Assembly: GCA_951394045.1 (NCBI GenBank)
Contig: OX595992.1
Span: forward strand, 2,771,919 to 2,835,918
Source: Nitzschia sp. DOCU1
Lineage: Eukaryota > Bacillariophyta > Bacillariophyceae > Bacillariales > Bacillariaceae
DNA: 64,000 nucleotides
Direction of reading: 5' to 3'
The translations under genes were made by a program, and so were the position numbers. Shown in pieces: positions 31,015 to 41,744 of this stretch (positions are counted from its first letter, which is position 1; each line of letters begins with the position of its first letter). The notes below the pieces were generated by a model that ran no database searches, was not told where the DNA came from, and was given only the letters and a program-made list of their open reading frames with translations.

Positions 31015-31761
31015 ATGTCAAACATCAACGACCAGAATGAAGACAATACAGATTGGAATAAGAGTCATGCAAAAGCCGCTCTTATCAAAGCCATCAGGTG
31101 CGGTATTCTTGTTCCCTTGAATTCGAGAGAGATGAACAATGCCGGTAGACGCATGTCCCTTCGGGAAATCTACGATACTGTCGAGGGTTGCTCAAACTTC
31201 GACTACGACAAGTTTTCGAGACGACTTGGGGCTCTCCGGAAGAAGTTGATGGAATTTGAGGAGCCAGAAGAACCCACCACCAAGTGGGCTCGTAGTCGAG
31301 CAAAAGACAACATTGTCAAGGCCCTCTTTGATGGCACAATTACCGCTGATACTCCTCTGGATGAGGTCTATGAGATTGAGGAAGTTGGAAACTACAAGCG
31401 ATCGAAGCTAGAAGCTCGTTTCAAGAGCATCGTGGATACAGTGGCAAAATCTACGAGCAGGCGTAACAAGGATAAGGCGGCATTCGATGACTTTGCAAGC
31501 CGGTCGGTGCCCTCTCTTGTCTCGCATCTTGGCTACATTCAGTGGCAAGGCAGTGATGCTCAGGCCTGCCTGAAGGAAGATATAGCCAACAATAAGCATG
31601 AGGGGATTTCAAAGCAGGAACTCTGGCTTTCAAATCCAGAGTACTTTCAAAACTTCCCCTTGCAGGTATTTCGGGATAAGTTTTGGCAGGAGATCCGCAC
31701 CAAGAAATACAGCCACACCTTAAAGGTGAAAGGCAAGAAGAAGGTGGCAGACTGGAATTAG
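31015..31761 (+). CDS. Protein with three W-x2-S-x-A-[KQ] modules
   Basis: 248 residues from ATG 31015. Three tandem units of ~55-75 residues: WNKSHAKAALIKAIRCGIL ... FSRRLGALRKKL; WARSRAKDNIVKALFDGTI ... LEARFKSIVDTV; WQGSDAQACLKEDIANNKH ... FRDKFWQEIRTKK. Each begins W-x2-S-x-A-[KQ]-x2-[LI] and ends in an amphipathic [FL]-x-R/K-x-[FL] helix. The protein is highly charged and probably all helical. No known domain name is assigned, so the role is unknown. The end is basic (KGKKKV). Confidence 0.6.
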   Translation: MSNINDQNEDNTDWNKSHAKAALIKAIRCGILVPLNSREMNNAGRRMSLREIYDTVEGCSNFDYDKFSRRLGALRKKLMEFEEPEEPTTKWARSRAKDNIVKALFDGTITADTPLDEVYEIEEVGNYKRSKLEARFKSIVDTVAKSTSRRNKDKAAFDDFASRSVPSLVSHLGYIQWQGSDAQACLKEDIANNKHEGISKQELWLSNPEYFQNFPLQVFRDKFWQEIRTKKYSHTLKVKGKKKVADWN

Positions 31762-32292
31762 TAGTACTACTAGAATAACAAGAATAGCTACTAGAATAAG
31801 TGTTATTACTACTGCCAATAGTGTGCTCTAGTCCTATGCTTGGATGGGACGAGGACACCATAGGATGGGAAATTGCTAGTAGTTATAAGATGAGCTACTA
31901 GTAAGACGTATACTCATATCATCCTAGTATCATAGTCAATTTAAAGACGCCTATTGGCAGTACTTCCCGCCGAAAGAAAGATCCACCCTAACATAGATGA
32001 ATCAAAATTTTCATTCCCGCCAAGCTCAAGTTTTCCTGGAACGAAAAAATGATCCCACGATGATCCCTTCACGCCATAGTAAGTCCATCAACCACATGGT
32101 AGAAGAACATGACAAAGAACTATCCTCATTGTCCGTTCCACTTCCTCGAGGAAAGAACAATCCACGTTGGCTGTTACTTGTTTTGAACAAGTCCCGCATG
32201 GTCAAAGAACCGCCATTTCTTTGGTAGGAATCGTATCTTGAATCCGAGTGCACTCCACCTTGATCCGGGAAATATCACACAAATCAATTGCC
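31762..32292. other. Intergenic with CTAGTA tracts
   Basis: TAGTAGTACTACTAGAATAA at the end of the preceding gene, and more of the same at 31870-31910. No gene recognised. Confidence 0.35.
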
Positions 32293-33301
32293 ATGTCCTC
32301 ACAAAAAGCAAGATCATCATCGCAACAAACGCCGTCGAAGCCCCAGCGAATTGTTGGCTCTGGTGGCACCCCGTCGGGATCTGTTACCAGCGTTTACACA
32401 AATCCACGTGACGATCTTCCTTGGAACATAGCCAAGCAATTGGCTCAGGACATCGAAGAGTTTGGTGGAGGGTACCGCAGCTTCTACAAAAATCTTGACC
32501 AAGGGAAAATCCGTCTAGCCGATTTCATCGACGGTCGAGAGCGCGACTGTTACGAAGCCCGTGGATCAGACCTGCGGATTAAGTTGAGCAAAAGAATCAA
32601 CAAGTGGAAGAGACAGGTTGCAAAGAGTACCTGACAGCCATGTTTCAAACATGGTTGCCAGGTATGAAGCTATGGCGGCGGCTCATAGTCATCGTCAGGA
32701 TGTGCAGTCGTTGCCCCCCGCCGTTCCAGCACCGGTGCCCCCTCCACCGCTTGCACCATCGAGATATGAGTTCAACTCTGCTGGATCAAGATCTCGCTCT
32801 CGATCAAGATCTCGCTCTCCTCCGCCTCGCTTCCCAGCTCGATGGCCCAGGCAGCCATCTCTACCCCTTACACGACAAGCTGTACCACCGACCCCTTATC
32901 CACCACTGTACCACTACCAACAGCACTCTGCACCAGCTCCCGCTCCACCACCACCGGTAACCTCCATTTCGCCAGCATCGGTTCCAGGAACCAGCAACGA
33001 CAATCCGTCCCCACAAGAATTGCAGCCATCTCTACCCCTAACACGACAAGCTGTACCAGCGGCCCCTTATCCACCACTGTACCACTACCAACAGCACTCT
33101 GCACCAGCTCCCGCTCCACCACCACCGGTAACCTCAATTCCGCCAGCATCGGTTCCAGGAACCAGCAACGACAATCCGTCCCCACAAGAACAAATGTCTG
33201 CGCCAAAACGAAAAGATCCCCCCAAGGTCGAGTCCAATGCCTTGAACCCCAAAAGGGGACAAAAGGCAGGTCCCGAGGACAAAAAGATGCGGGCGGCTTG
33301 A
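32293..33301 (+). pseudogene. Helical module plus Pro-rich protein, split by a +1 frame change
   Basis: Frame 1 (ATG 32293 to stop 32634, 113 residues) has LPWNIAKQLAQDIEEFGG, DFIDGRERDCYEARGSDLR and KLSKRINKWK, a helical module resembling the W modules of the gene upstream. Frame 2 (32618-33301, no ATG of its own near the start) continues with a His/Ala linker, an SRSRSRSR stretch, and two 57-residue Pro-rich units, and ends basic (KRKDPPK ... KKMRAA). The frames overlap by 17 bp. Either the gene is broken, or a +1 shift or an unusual splice joins them; no normal-sized GT-AG intron fits. Function unknown, possibly nuclear. Confidence 0.5.
32852..33190 (+). repeat. 171-bp tandem duplication in the Pro-rich region
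   Basis: Copy 1 is 32852-33022 and copy 2 starts at 33023 and ends near 33190. Only a few bases differ. The 171-bp period equals 57 codons, so the frame is kept. Each unit contains LPLTRQAV, PPLYHYQQHSAPAPAPPPP and GTSNDNPSPQE. Confidence 0.9.
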
Positions 33302-34501
33302 TTGTCGTCTTTAGCATTTTTTGGTGTGCCGACCCTTTGCGTCATCAGTAAAGCTTTCATAGAAGCTTAACTACAGCGAAAGGTCGGATGTCTAAATTTC
33401 ACCAAAGACTCCATGCATAGCAAGAAGGTGGTATTTCGATCGACTGATATCGACGTTCCCTGTTTTTGCAAGTTCCTAGAGGATAATTTGTCTCGTCAAG
33501 AAATTCCGTTGTTGTTTCCCAACGAAGACTCGATGCAGGTCAAAGAATGACACCGCCGTTAACAGATGTCGTTCATATGGAAAGCGGGAAGTGGTATCGT
33601 TTGAGTCCGTGGCCGTATTTGTCCCTCGTTCTCGTTGCAAGGATGAAACCCGACAATTAGCTCGCCGTATCAGGCAGCAGAGACGATCATTCGTTTTGTA
33701 AGTCGATGAGTCTTTCGATGCCGATAGTGCAAACAAATGTTTGTGCTGATGCTGTGGGATCGAAAAGCTAGGCGAACCGATATGGAGTCTAGCTCTCCCT
33801 CACGCATCTTCCTTTCCTCATGGCTTGTTGTCGTCATTTCTTGAACAGATCGCCTCTACGAGTCACCGATGAATCATACCCTTCTACCATTGTGTATGGA
33901 CCAAAGAGGGCGTGTCGCTATCGCGGAAATTGTTCAACACGCATGATTGGAGAGAGAAGCCGTTGTGTCGTTGGCGTATGGCCATGGTTGACCACCAAGG
34001 AGGATTCGGTGTTGTTTGATGGCATGTGCGCTCTCCCACCCACATCACCGAAGGACCGTTGACTTTGAGCCTCCATGTGTGCATGCCAATCCGATATGGT
34101 ATGGTGATTAGAAGAATAATCGCATCCAATGAATGAATCATCGGGATGCCGAGAGACATACATGCAATGGTACTCGTACATGATAATATACATATATAGA
34201 TATTAATTATGCGAAAAAATGAGCCTACCATGCATGGGCGGTTCATCGGAAAGGCATTCCAAGCTTGCTATCACAAAGATATGTGCTCTCTTCGTTCCTA
34301 TCTCTTGTTTGGCCGATAGCATCATTCAAGCTTGCTTTCGCCCTTCACAAAGATATGTGCTCTCTTCGTTCCTATCTCTTGTTTTGCAGATAGCATCAAT
34401 ACTCCAGGGAGACTCATCATCGCTATAATTTACTATTAAAAAAATGTGGCACGTTGCATAATGCTTTTGAAACTGTCGATAGCACTACCCATCCATCTAC
34501 T
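33302..34501. other. Intergenic, no gene recognised
   Basis: About 1.2 kb without a supported gene. The only structure seen is the 74-bp repeat listed separately and an AT-rich stretch at 34180-34210. Confidence 0.35.
34271..34400. repeat. 74-bp direct repeat
   Basis: TCACAAAGATATGTGCTCTC and the following ~30 bp start at 34271 and again at 34345, with CAAGCTTGCT before each. A few bases differ near the ends. Confidence 0.8.
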
Positions 34502-35119
34502 ATGAAGTTTCGGGAGCGGCAGTCGGCAGAGGTGAAACGTTTGCTCTCTGCCTCGCCTAGTAGTAGTGACAATGATTCTGCCTTGACAAATCGGCCATCA
34601 TCATCGCCTCGACATCTCACACATTGGTGGCGACACCCAATCGTTCCAATATTGTTGGGCATTGCTACATCCTTGACAATCGACTTTTTGGTGCACTCTC
34701 GCCGTCCCATGATAAGTGCCCAAATCAACAGTCAGAATGACCTGGCGCCCTTTGGCATGCCCCACCGAGATACGGAACGGGACCGCCGCCGCCGGCAGCG
34801 TTACTTTCCCAAAGCGATGATTTATGATTATCACAACGAACACCACCCATATCATTTCGAGGATTGGAACGACCCCAAGATGCGTCTGCTGGAGACGATA
34901 TTACGAAATTGTTTTTTGCTTGTTTGGCTTTCGCAGCTGATCCTTGGAAAGATGAAGAATCCAATATTTATCATCAAAACTCTGAAATTCGTTTGTAGCT
35001 CTTTGTTTGAACGAAGACGATCATCGGACGGGGATGCTCGTCATCCTTCAAGCAAAGAGTTACAAACCAATTTCAGAGTCTACGTTCGTAACTATTGGAT
35101 TCATCTTTCCAAAGGTTGA
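34502..35119 (+). CDS. Small predicted membrane protein, doubtful
   Basis: 205 residues from ATG 34502 (MKFRERQ). It has a Ser-rich N-terminus, a hydrophobic segment HPIVPILLGIATSLTIDFLV (around residue 45), a very basic stretch RRRRQRYF, and a second hydrophobic segment FLLVWLSQLILG. The C-terminal part SSDGDARHPSSKELQ is similar to a decayed copy at 35600. A competing frame over 34890-35000 (LFFACLAFAADPWKDEESN) is also plausible, so the gene may be frameshifted. No family is recognised. Confidence 0.35.
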   Translation: MKFRERQSAEVKRLLSASPSSSDNDSALTNRPSSSPRHLTHWWRHPIVPILLGIATSLTIDFLVHSRRPMISAQINSQNDLAPFGMPHRDTERDRRRRQRYFPKAMIYDYHNEHHPYHFEDWNDPKMRLLETILRNCFLLVWLSQLILGKMKNPIFIIKTLKFVCSSLFERRRSSDGDARHPSSKELQTNFRVYVRNYWIHLSKG

Positions 35120-36095
35120 GTGGGGGTTAGTCTCCCGCCTGCTCCAGTTTGGCATGACGAGGATCAAGACAGCCACAGCGTCTGCAAGTGATTGTTCGGC
35201 GCTCCCTGCCCCGCATACCCACTCGGACGACATCCGATCACCCCTATCATAGTGAGACTCCGATGATATTGAGGAAAAGACTTAGACCGACAATGTACAA
35301 TCACTGACGGGAAACGTCAACAGTTGCATCGCCTTCTTGCTGAACAACACAGAAGAAACGGAAACTCGTTCGTTCGCGGATACAACTCAAAACTTTCGTT
35401 GACGGTTGTATACTCTTGATCCCCAATGGTAGGAGCGCCGACTCCTAGATGTTTCGCCATGGAACTCTCGAGTACCACGAATAGCCGAGGTATTATAACT
35501 ATGGCGGGCAATATTTCCACTGGGTTGCAAAGCTAGCGTCGCTCTGAACGAACAGGAGGTCGTACTCCATCCATTTTATTTGAGGCAGATCCCAGCTCCA
35601 TCGGATATCATCAGATGTGGATGCTCGTCAACCGTCAGTCAAAGGGCTACAAAGAATGTGCGGGGTATATCCCCATCCCCTAGTTTGTCATATGCAAGAC
35701 AGACAAAGCGTTCAGCTGCCGATTATTCCAAAGAAGCGGCCTCGCCCGAATACACACCAGAGCGAATCATTGGATTATCCCACATCCTCCCCGAGGACCC
35801 CCTCGAAGACTCCAATGATACTGGGAACAGCCTTCAACCCAAGGCTACAATTACCAAGGGAAACCCCAAGAATCACAGCTAGTAGCAGTTTTGTTGTTCC
35901 CCTCGCTGCTCAAGACAAAGAAGAAGAGGGAAGTCGTTCATTTGCGGCTACAACTGAAAGCTTTTGTTTGACGGTTGCATCTTCTTGCTCCACGATGGTA
36001 GGAAGGCTTGGAGACTTCCCGCCATGGGACTCTGGCGCACGATCAATTGCTGAGAAATTCTAACAGAAATGCCACTGGGTTGCATGCTTGGTTCT
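35020..36095 (+). repeat. Diverged ~0.5-kb direct duplication with coding remnants
   Basis: 35020-35540 and 35605-36095 align in pieces: TGGATGCTCGTCA...CAAAG-G-TACAAA near 35030 and 35618; TTGACGGTTG...CCAATGGTAGGA versus TTGACGGTTG...CACGATGGTAGGA near 35400 and 35970; TTTCCACTGGGTTGCA versus ATGCCACTGGGTTGCA near 35514 and 36068. Copy 2 keeps an open frame of 148 codons (35617-36063); copy 1 has stops. These look like decayed tandem gene copies of unknown identity. Confidence 0.55.
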
Positions 36096-36327
36096 AAACT
36101 GACACGGCCTACTCTAGTCCGTGTCATTTGATGGATGGATTTTGCGTTAACCCTGCTAGTTCGGTGGTTACTTTTCTTTTCGAATGAGTGGGAGAGTAAG
36201 TGAGCTTTCTTATCGACAACACTGAGATCTAGTGTAGTAAAACTCGTACAGCAAATGTAATTTTATATAAAAGAAGCAAGTAGCAAAATAGCAGCAGACT
36301 GGGGGGCGTCCCCATCATCTACTCTAT

Positions 36328-37044
36328 CTAGACAGTATTCCATTCAAAGTTGCGGCTCCCATTTAAATCATCCATAATGCTGGCATGACTGCTGTTGGAA
36401 CTATCGCGTCTGCTGGTGCTGCTGTGCGAACTGGAACTGCCACCTGCTGGCGATAGCAGAAGTCGCTTGGGACATGTCAGAGCTGAATCACTCTCCAGTC
36501 GTCGCATACCCGACTTTGTCTTGAGAATAGGCGGGGATGAGGATGTGATCCATCGAGCCGAACGGGGCGATACCGGAACTGAGAGTAGTATGCCCCTCTT
36601 CACGTTGTTGGATGTTGAGCCCGGCGGCGAGACAACACTAGTTGGTGATGCGACCAACAAATCAGGACGTCGGGTAGAAGAGGGATTCAAGGGAGGGAGT
36701 TGGCGTCGCCCATTCATGGATTTTGATTCCAGCTCGTCTTCTTCGTAATGGGGGTGGTAAAGGTTTTGATGAGGACCTGGAAACAAGGGATTCCGGTTTC
36801 GTGAGGATGGAAGTGAAGATTCTTCAAACGCGCTGTTGGTCGAAGCACTTCGTAGATAAGCAGGCCGAGGACGACGGCAACGTTGCACCTCAAAAAGATG
36901 TTTGCGATGAAGTTTGAGAATGGCCCGACTTGGCAGAGCAGCGTTGTCCGTCACCAGCGTACACTTGACTGAACCACCAGGCGACGCACTAGCAAAGCGC
37001 TCTTGTATAAGCTGGTCGAGAAAGGATTCAACAAGGACCGTCAT
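36328..37044 (-). CDS. Ser-rich disordered protein
   Basis: 238 residues from ATG 37044. The N-terminal ~50 residues (LVESFLDQLIQERF, VKCTLVTDNAAL) may fold; the rest is Ser/Pro/Arg-rich with RRxS-type sites (MRRLES, SRRDSS) and a PVSPRS motif. In composition it belongs with the Ser-rich genes at 23929, 25683, 38164 and 40189, but no direct homology to them could be read. The preceding in-frame codons are left out because no ATG occurs there. Function unknown. Confidence 0.5.
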   Translation of the reverse strand: MTVLVESFLDQLIQERFASASPGGSVKCTLVTDNAALPSRAILKLHRKHLFEVQRCRRPRPAYLRSASTNSAFEESSLPSSRNRNPLFPGPHQNLYHPHYEEDELESKSMNGRRQLPPLNPSSTRRPDLLVASPTSVVSPPGSTSNNVKRGILLSVPVSPRSARWITSSSPPILKTKSGMRRLESDSALTCPKRLLLSPAGGSSSSHSSTSRRDSSNSSHASIMDDLNGSRNFEWNTV

Positions 37045-38163
37045 TGTAGAATATTGAAATTGAAAAGAGTAGTGGGATGCTGGTATTTTGATTGCAAGAG
37101 CAACGACGAGCCCGAAATTGTGGGATTTGTCACGACGGAACGCAGTTTCGTCTTGATAATCTTTGCGATTAAAGCAGTTCTGAGTAGCTAGGAGTCCGAA
37201 AGAAGGCCTTAGTCTTTCGAGTGATAGTTGCGCCTGCAACACTCTACCGGTAGTTTAGAACGCCGTTTTGATGCTTTTGAAAATTGCCCTCGTCGTTGGC
37301 AGCAGTTTCTCCATTTTAACGATCTGCGTGGCGGATCATAGCCCCATCGCGGTTCTTCCTTGGGCAATAACGAAAGGTAATGATTCGGTACTCGAGTGCT
37401 CTGTCGTTCTCAGAAATCTATGATTTCCTTATGAACGGCATGTAGCTCTTTTTTGGATTCCTAAATGAGAGAGGGGGAGCTACGATCAGTTTACAATATG
37501 TAGGTTGAGTGAGGAACGACATAATCTGCCGCATCGAACGGAATTTCCGAGCATCCTGCATAAGACGATCCTCGAACTCAAGATTCTTCCACGACTGCAG
37601 TAATAGTCCTTTTCTGAGGTGGCAAAGGTTGAAGGATCATTTTGACAAATCTTCCCAAGGCTCTCTCTCGCCCTTTTCCTTCTTCTCTCATCTCTCTCAA
37701 AACGCGTAGACATAGGCACCTGCATACCCAATAGCCATATAGGAGGCAAGTCGTATGCGAATCCAAGGGAACATTCCGGCCATGTGGCCGGCGAAGTTTG
37801 ACTTCCTTCTGTGTCATTTTTTACAATTGCCCTTCAATCACGAGCTGTTTCTAATTGTCTTTCTCCATGACTTCGATGACTTTTCTTTTTAACACACTAA
37901 AACGTCAGCGTTCGTCCAAAGACTAAAGGGCAATAATTTTAAAAGGCGGGCAATCCTGCATCCCGACCAAAGCCTTCGTTCGAAAATTGCACTCACCTAT
38001 CCTTTCTCTGGTGACACAAAAGAAGCCATGTGGTGAGATGAACTCTACGTGATAACCGCTTCAGCATTCGATAGAGAAAGTGATAGAAATATCAACCACG
38101 ATTCCTCCCACCTCTTCGCATCCCTGTTACGCCTATTTTATTTACCAGAAGGCCAACATCAAG
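37045..38163. other. Intergenic between divergent Ser-rich genes
   Basis: About 1.1 kb; CTACCGGTAG-like TCTACCGGTAGTT occurs at 37241. No gene supported on either strand. Confidence 0.35.
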
Positions 38164-39000
38164 ATGGCAAGCTCAGCTTCGATAGCAGAACGACGCAGGC
38201 GCCATCTCAATAGCCGTGGCGGCGATGGCATTCCTGGGAAAATGATTACTAGCAGTTCGGATTCTCGTAGAACAAACGATGTGGCACCTTCAGCAGTACG
38301 ATCCCGGGCTTCCCTGATGCGAAATAAACTATTTGAACAATCAAAAGTTGTCCCTGTTCGGAATACTTCGCTGCCCAAACGTCCTTCACCGCCAGCCCCT
38401 ATTCCGAGGGAACCACGACGATCGGTATCGATTTCTGACTGTTTAACTGCCCTCAACGAACGACAACAAACTTCCGCGAGCAATCGTTCCGTTCAACATG
38501 CGAACAGTGGTTCTGACAGCGTGGGGGACATGCCCAGCCTGGTGTCGTATGGACATGCCTCTACTTTTAGCAAGCAAAGTTGCAGTTCGAGTGCTGGGTC
38601 TACCTTTACAATCTCCTCCGGCTCAGTCGATTTGTCTCTGTTGTCTTCAGCTTCGCCCAACAGTGTCGTCACTTCGTCGACAATCGCGTCGTCCATACGC
38701 AAAGCTTCGGGCGACTCACTCGGCGCAACAACAATGCCCCGACCACCCGAAGACTCGAGTAGTAGTCCGATTCAAATTCTGCGTGTCAAGACGAACAATG
38801 CCCCATCAGCGGCTTCTGTGAATAACAGGCTGTCTAAAGCTCGTGACCTGAAAGAACAACAACAACCACGACCCCTGCTCAAGATCAAGAACTATAAGCC
38901 AGATGAACTGCCACGACGGGAGCTGCGATGGAAGACGGAGGAGCCTAGCGCGGAACCACCCATATCGGTCATGCGATGGAGTCGTCGATCGGAGCGGTAG
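38164..39000 (+). CDS. Ser/Arg-rich disordered protein
   Basis: 278 residues from ATG 38164 (context CAAGATGGC). It starts with a basic stretch (IAERRRRHLNSRGG), then LPKRPSPPAPIPREPRRSVSISD, which contains a PxxPxR-type PREPRRS, and a long Ser-rich centre. The C-terminus is basic and Trp-bearing (LPRRELRWKTEEP ... SVMRWSRRSER). It is probably intrinsically disordered and phosphorylated; this is inferred from composition. No family recognised. Confidence 0.5.
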   Translation: MASSASIAERRRRHLNSRGGDGIPGKMITSSSDSRRTNDVAPSAVRSRASLMRNKLFEQSKVVPVRNTSLPKRPSPPAPIPREPRRSVSISDCLTALNERQQTSASNRSVQHANSGSDSVGDMPSLVSYGHASTFSKQSCSSSAGSTFTISSGSVDLSLLSSASPNSVVTSSTIASSIRKASGDSLGATTMPRPPEDSSSSPIQILRVKTNNAPSAASVNNRLSKARDLKEQQQPRPLLKIKNYKPDELPRRELRWKTEEPSAEPPISVMRWSRRSER

Positions 39001-40188
39001 TACACAACGACTAGGGTCACTACTAGGTACACGAAAAGACTGTTTCCACAACCATACAATGACACCCAGGATTCCGACTTATCCTGGTGCGCAAGTCAAG
39101 TACTTTCTGTGGCTAGCTGCTTGGCTACTATTGTCTACATTAGCCACCGAAGAAGAAGCATGATTTGTTCTATGACTCGGGGCGACGAGAAACACTAGGT
39201 GCTGGGTTATTGCACTAATGCTCAATCCTTAGCTCGAACTTCTGTACTATTCTATTAACTCGACGAGAAAGGAAAGGGCGGCTGTATTCTTGGTACGGAT
39301 CTGGCTAAAGGTACTGGTAGCTAACTCTAGAAATAGGTGACACTCTCACTACGAAAACAACCAACACTGTCCGAGCTTTAGTGGATTCCTCTATCCCCCG
39401 GTGGCGCCCAATTGGCTCAGCGGCTTCTACTACTAGCACGACCCACCATAAAACCGGTACTGATGAATCGAGTAGCTACTAGTAGTAATGGAGGTCGAAT
39501 CATCAAAGTAGTAAAACATAGTATTATAGAACTGGAAGCCTGCCGCACGACCCCCATCGCCATTTGCTGCCATTACCACCAAAGTAATAGAGTGAGAGCA
39601 ACAAATGAACGACGCACTTTTCAGGTGTCATAGAAATAGAGGTATGATAAGAGTCGCTCCAACCTCTCTGAATTCTGATTGTAGGCTTTGATTCCGGAAC
39701 TATCAGGGACTATTGGATCTTACCGTAGTAGCCATAGATCATAGGTGCCTTTCCTTGATAGGACACATTTAACAGATCCGGTTCAGCCTAAAAATTCGTC
39801 TTAATGCCGACCATCGGACGGCGTCTGAAGGCAACGACACTATCCGTCGGCCGTGGTGGCCGGGACCTTCACTGCCCTTTGTAGTAACTGCATAATCCGC
39901 GATACTTGTCATTGCTTCACTACTAACGCAGCGGAGTAGCAATCGGCGCGGTTGGTGCTGTTGGGCGGCACGCAAGTGAATTCGGCTTCATCGTTATTCT
40001 GCTCTTGGATTGAAGGTTCGTTCAGTACATAAACAGATTCTTCTCACTCGCACTATTGCCCAAACAGCCGATTCTACATGGATAGTGCCGGAAGTTTTGG
40101 AAATAAGCAATCCTTTTCAGAATCTTCCATCAAATCTAGGGAGTTTCGATCTATTGGTGTAGACTATGACTAATTTTACATATGCCTA
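39001..40188. other. Intergenic, CTAGTA motifs
   Basis: GACTAGGGTCACTACTAGG just after the preceding stop and AGTAGCTACTAGTAGTAATGG near 39470. No gene supported. Confidence 0.35.
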
Positions 40189-41190
40189 ATGAGGAATATA
40201 TGTTTGACGTTCTTCCCCGTTCGTATTCTCCAGACGCTTTGTCTATGTGTTACGATACTATTCTCATCAATTCTAATTCTCTCTTATGCGGAAACTTCCC
40301 CCCCCGCCGTGGATCCTCTGTTTCACAAACCCATCTTTGCATCCGCTTTCTCAAAACTCAAAACTGAACCAACCATGTGCCAAACAATTAAAAATAGCCG
40401 GTCCTCGACAATGAACAGCAATAGCAGCTCACGCGATGAATTCTTTGGAGATTCAGATGTGGTGTCTCAAGTATCAGACGAGGATGAGAGGGACTCCGCT
40501 GGTGCAGCAGCGTTTGTCCAGCTCAAACACCATGCTGAAGTTCGAAAGCTCAAAGTGGAATCCAGCGGCAAGGCGTTTCGTAGGAAATGCATTCATAAGC
40601 TTGAGGACTGCTTCTCGCTGAGCTCTCTAGAAGTAGATCTGGGTGACGATGATGACGACGACGAAAACGACGTTGAACCTGATATCGCCGAAACTCGGTT
40701 CTCGTCCATGTCTCGACGCGGTAGCCTTGACTTCATTCCGTCGCGACCCATGAGCAGCGAACGCGAAGTTCGTCGTGTTGTCTCCCACAGTGAGCTACTG
40801 CGAGTTCAATGCCTTATTCCCTCGCCCAGGAGCCTCAGTGAGCGATCTAGCATGGAGGTCGATCAACCCCCGACCGACCTTCGAAAGGCTCTTCGGGAGT
40901 CTCGTTGGAGTTCCAGCTCGGACAGGAGCATGGAGGAAGATGCACTCGCCGCTTTGTTGGACAAGGTGTCTTCGTCTTATCACGATACTGCTGACAAGGA
41001 TGGTGAGAGCCTGGTTTCAACAGAGAAAAATAGCATTGAGGACTGTGATGACGCGTTCTGGGTGCCACTTTCCCGCAAGTCTCAATGCCCGGTGTTACCA
41101 CAACGAGGATCCATGCCCCATGATCAACGATGGTACAATAACCGAATCCCTTCCGATACGCTTCCATCCCCAGCCAGACCCCGAAGTTAA
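40189..41190 (+). CDS. Ser-rich acidic protein with one PxxPxR motif
   Basis: 333 residues from ATG 40189, or 271 from ATG 40375 (context ACCATGTGC). The longer form has a hydrophobic start (LCLCVTILFSSILILSYA) that would be a signal peptide. The shorter form fits the intracellular look of the rest and the T-rich DNA expected of a 5' leader, and I slightly prefer it. Features: an acidic run DDDDDDEND, kinase-type sites SRRGS and VRRVVS, and PVLPQRGS near the C-terminus, resembling the motif of the genes at 23929 and 25683. Function unknown. Confidence 0.5.
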   Translation: MRNICLTFFPVRILQTLCLCVTILFSSILILSYAETSPPAVDPLFHKPIFASAFSKLKTEPTMCQTIKNSRSSTMNSNSSSRDEFFGDSDVVSQVSDEDERDSAGAAAFVQLKHHAEVRKLKVESSGKAFRRKCIHKLEDCFSLSSLEVDLGDDDDDDENDVEPDIAETRFSSMSRRGSLDFIPSRPMSSEREVRRVVSHSELLRVQCLIPSPRSLSERSSMEVDQPPTDLRKALRESRWSSSSDRSMEEDALAALLDKVSSSYHDTADKDGESLVSTEKNSIEDCDDAFWVPLSRKSQCPVLPQRGSMPHDQRWYNNRIPSDTLPSPARPRS

Positions 41191-41744
41191 GAGTACGATA
41201 TAACGTAGTACTAATGCTATCTGGATATTACCCTAGTATTAGATAGTACCCTATGGTGAAGGATCATCCACCAGATCTTCCGTTTTGGAACAACAGCTAC
41301 CACAAGATATCACTCTTGCTGGCTATGCCATCCTACACATAGGACGGACCCCACAGTGCACTGTAGTTATTCTGGAGCTCTATTGCCATGCAGCAGTTTG
41401 TGCGGAGCGCCCCCACGAGTGACGACCAGTCCAATGATGGGCTTCGCCATCGGGATTGATTGGTTGTTGTTGTTATGCTAAGAATTCGACTTATTCGATT
41501 TCGACAGAACTAAGATGCTTCGCACGTCACTATTCTCGGAGAATCTATAAACTCGCCGACATTCGCGGAAAAATGAAGTTGACATAAATACCATAAATCT
41601 CGGGGTCATTTGCCATTTCTACCGCAAGAGCTAGTTGTCTCTCCCGCCGACACTAATACAAGAAATCTTCAGCCCACAATTCCAGATCGTCAAATACGAA
41701 AGAAAAGAGATCCCAAATAGCTACAAACCAGCATAACAACAACA
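41191..41744. other. Intergenic
   Basis: GTAGTACTAATGC...CCCTAGTATTAGATAGTACCC follows the stop of the preceding gene. Otherwise it is the upstream region of the Cys-rich membrane protein gene. Confidence 0.35.
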
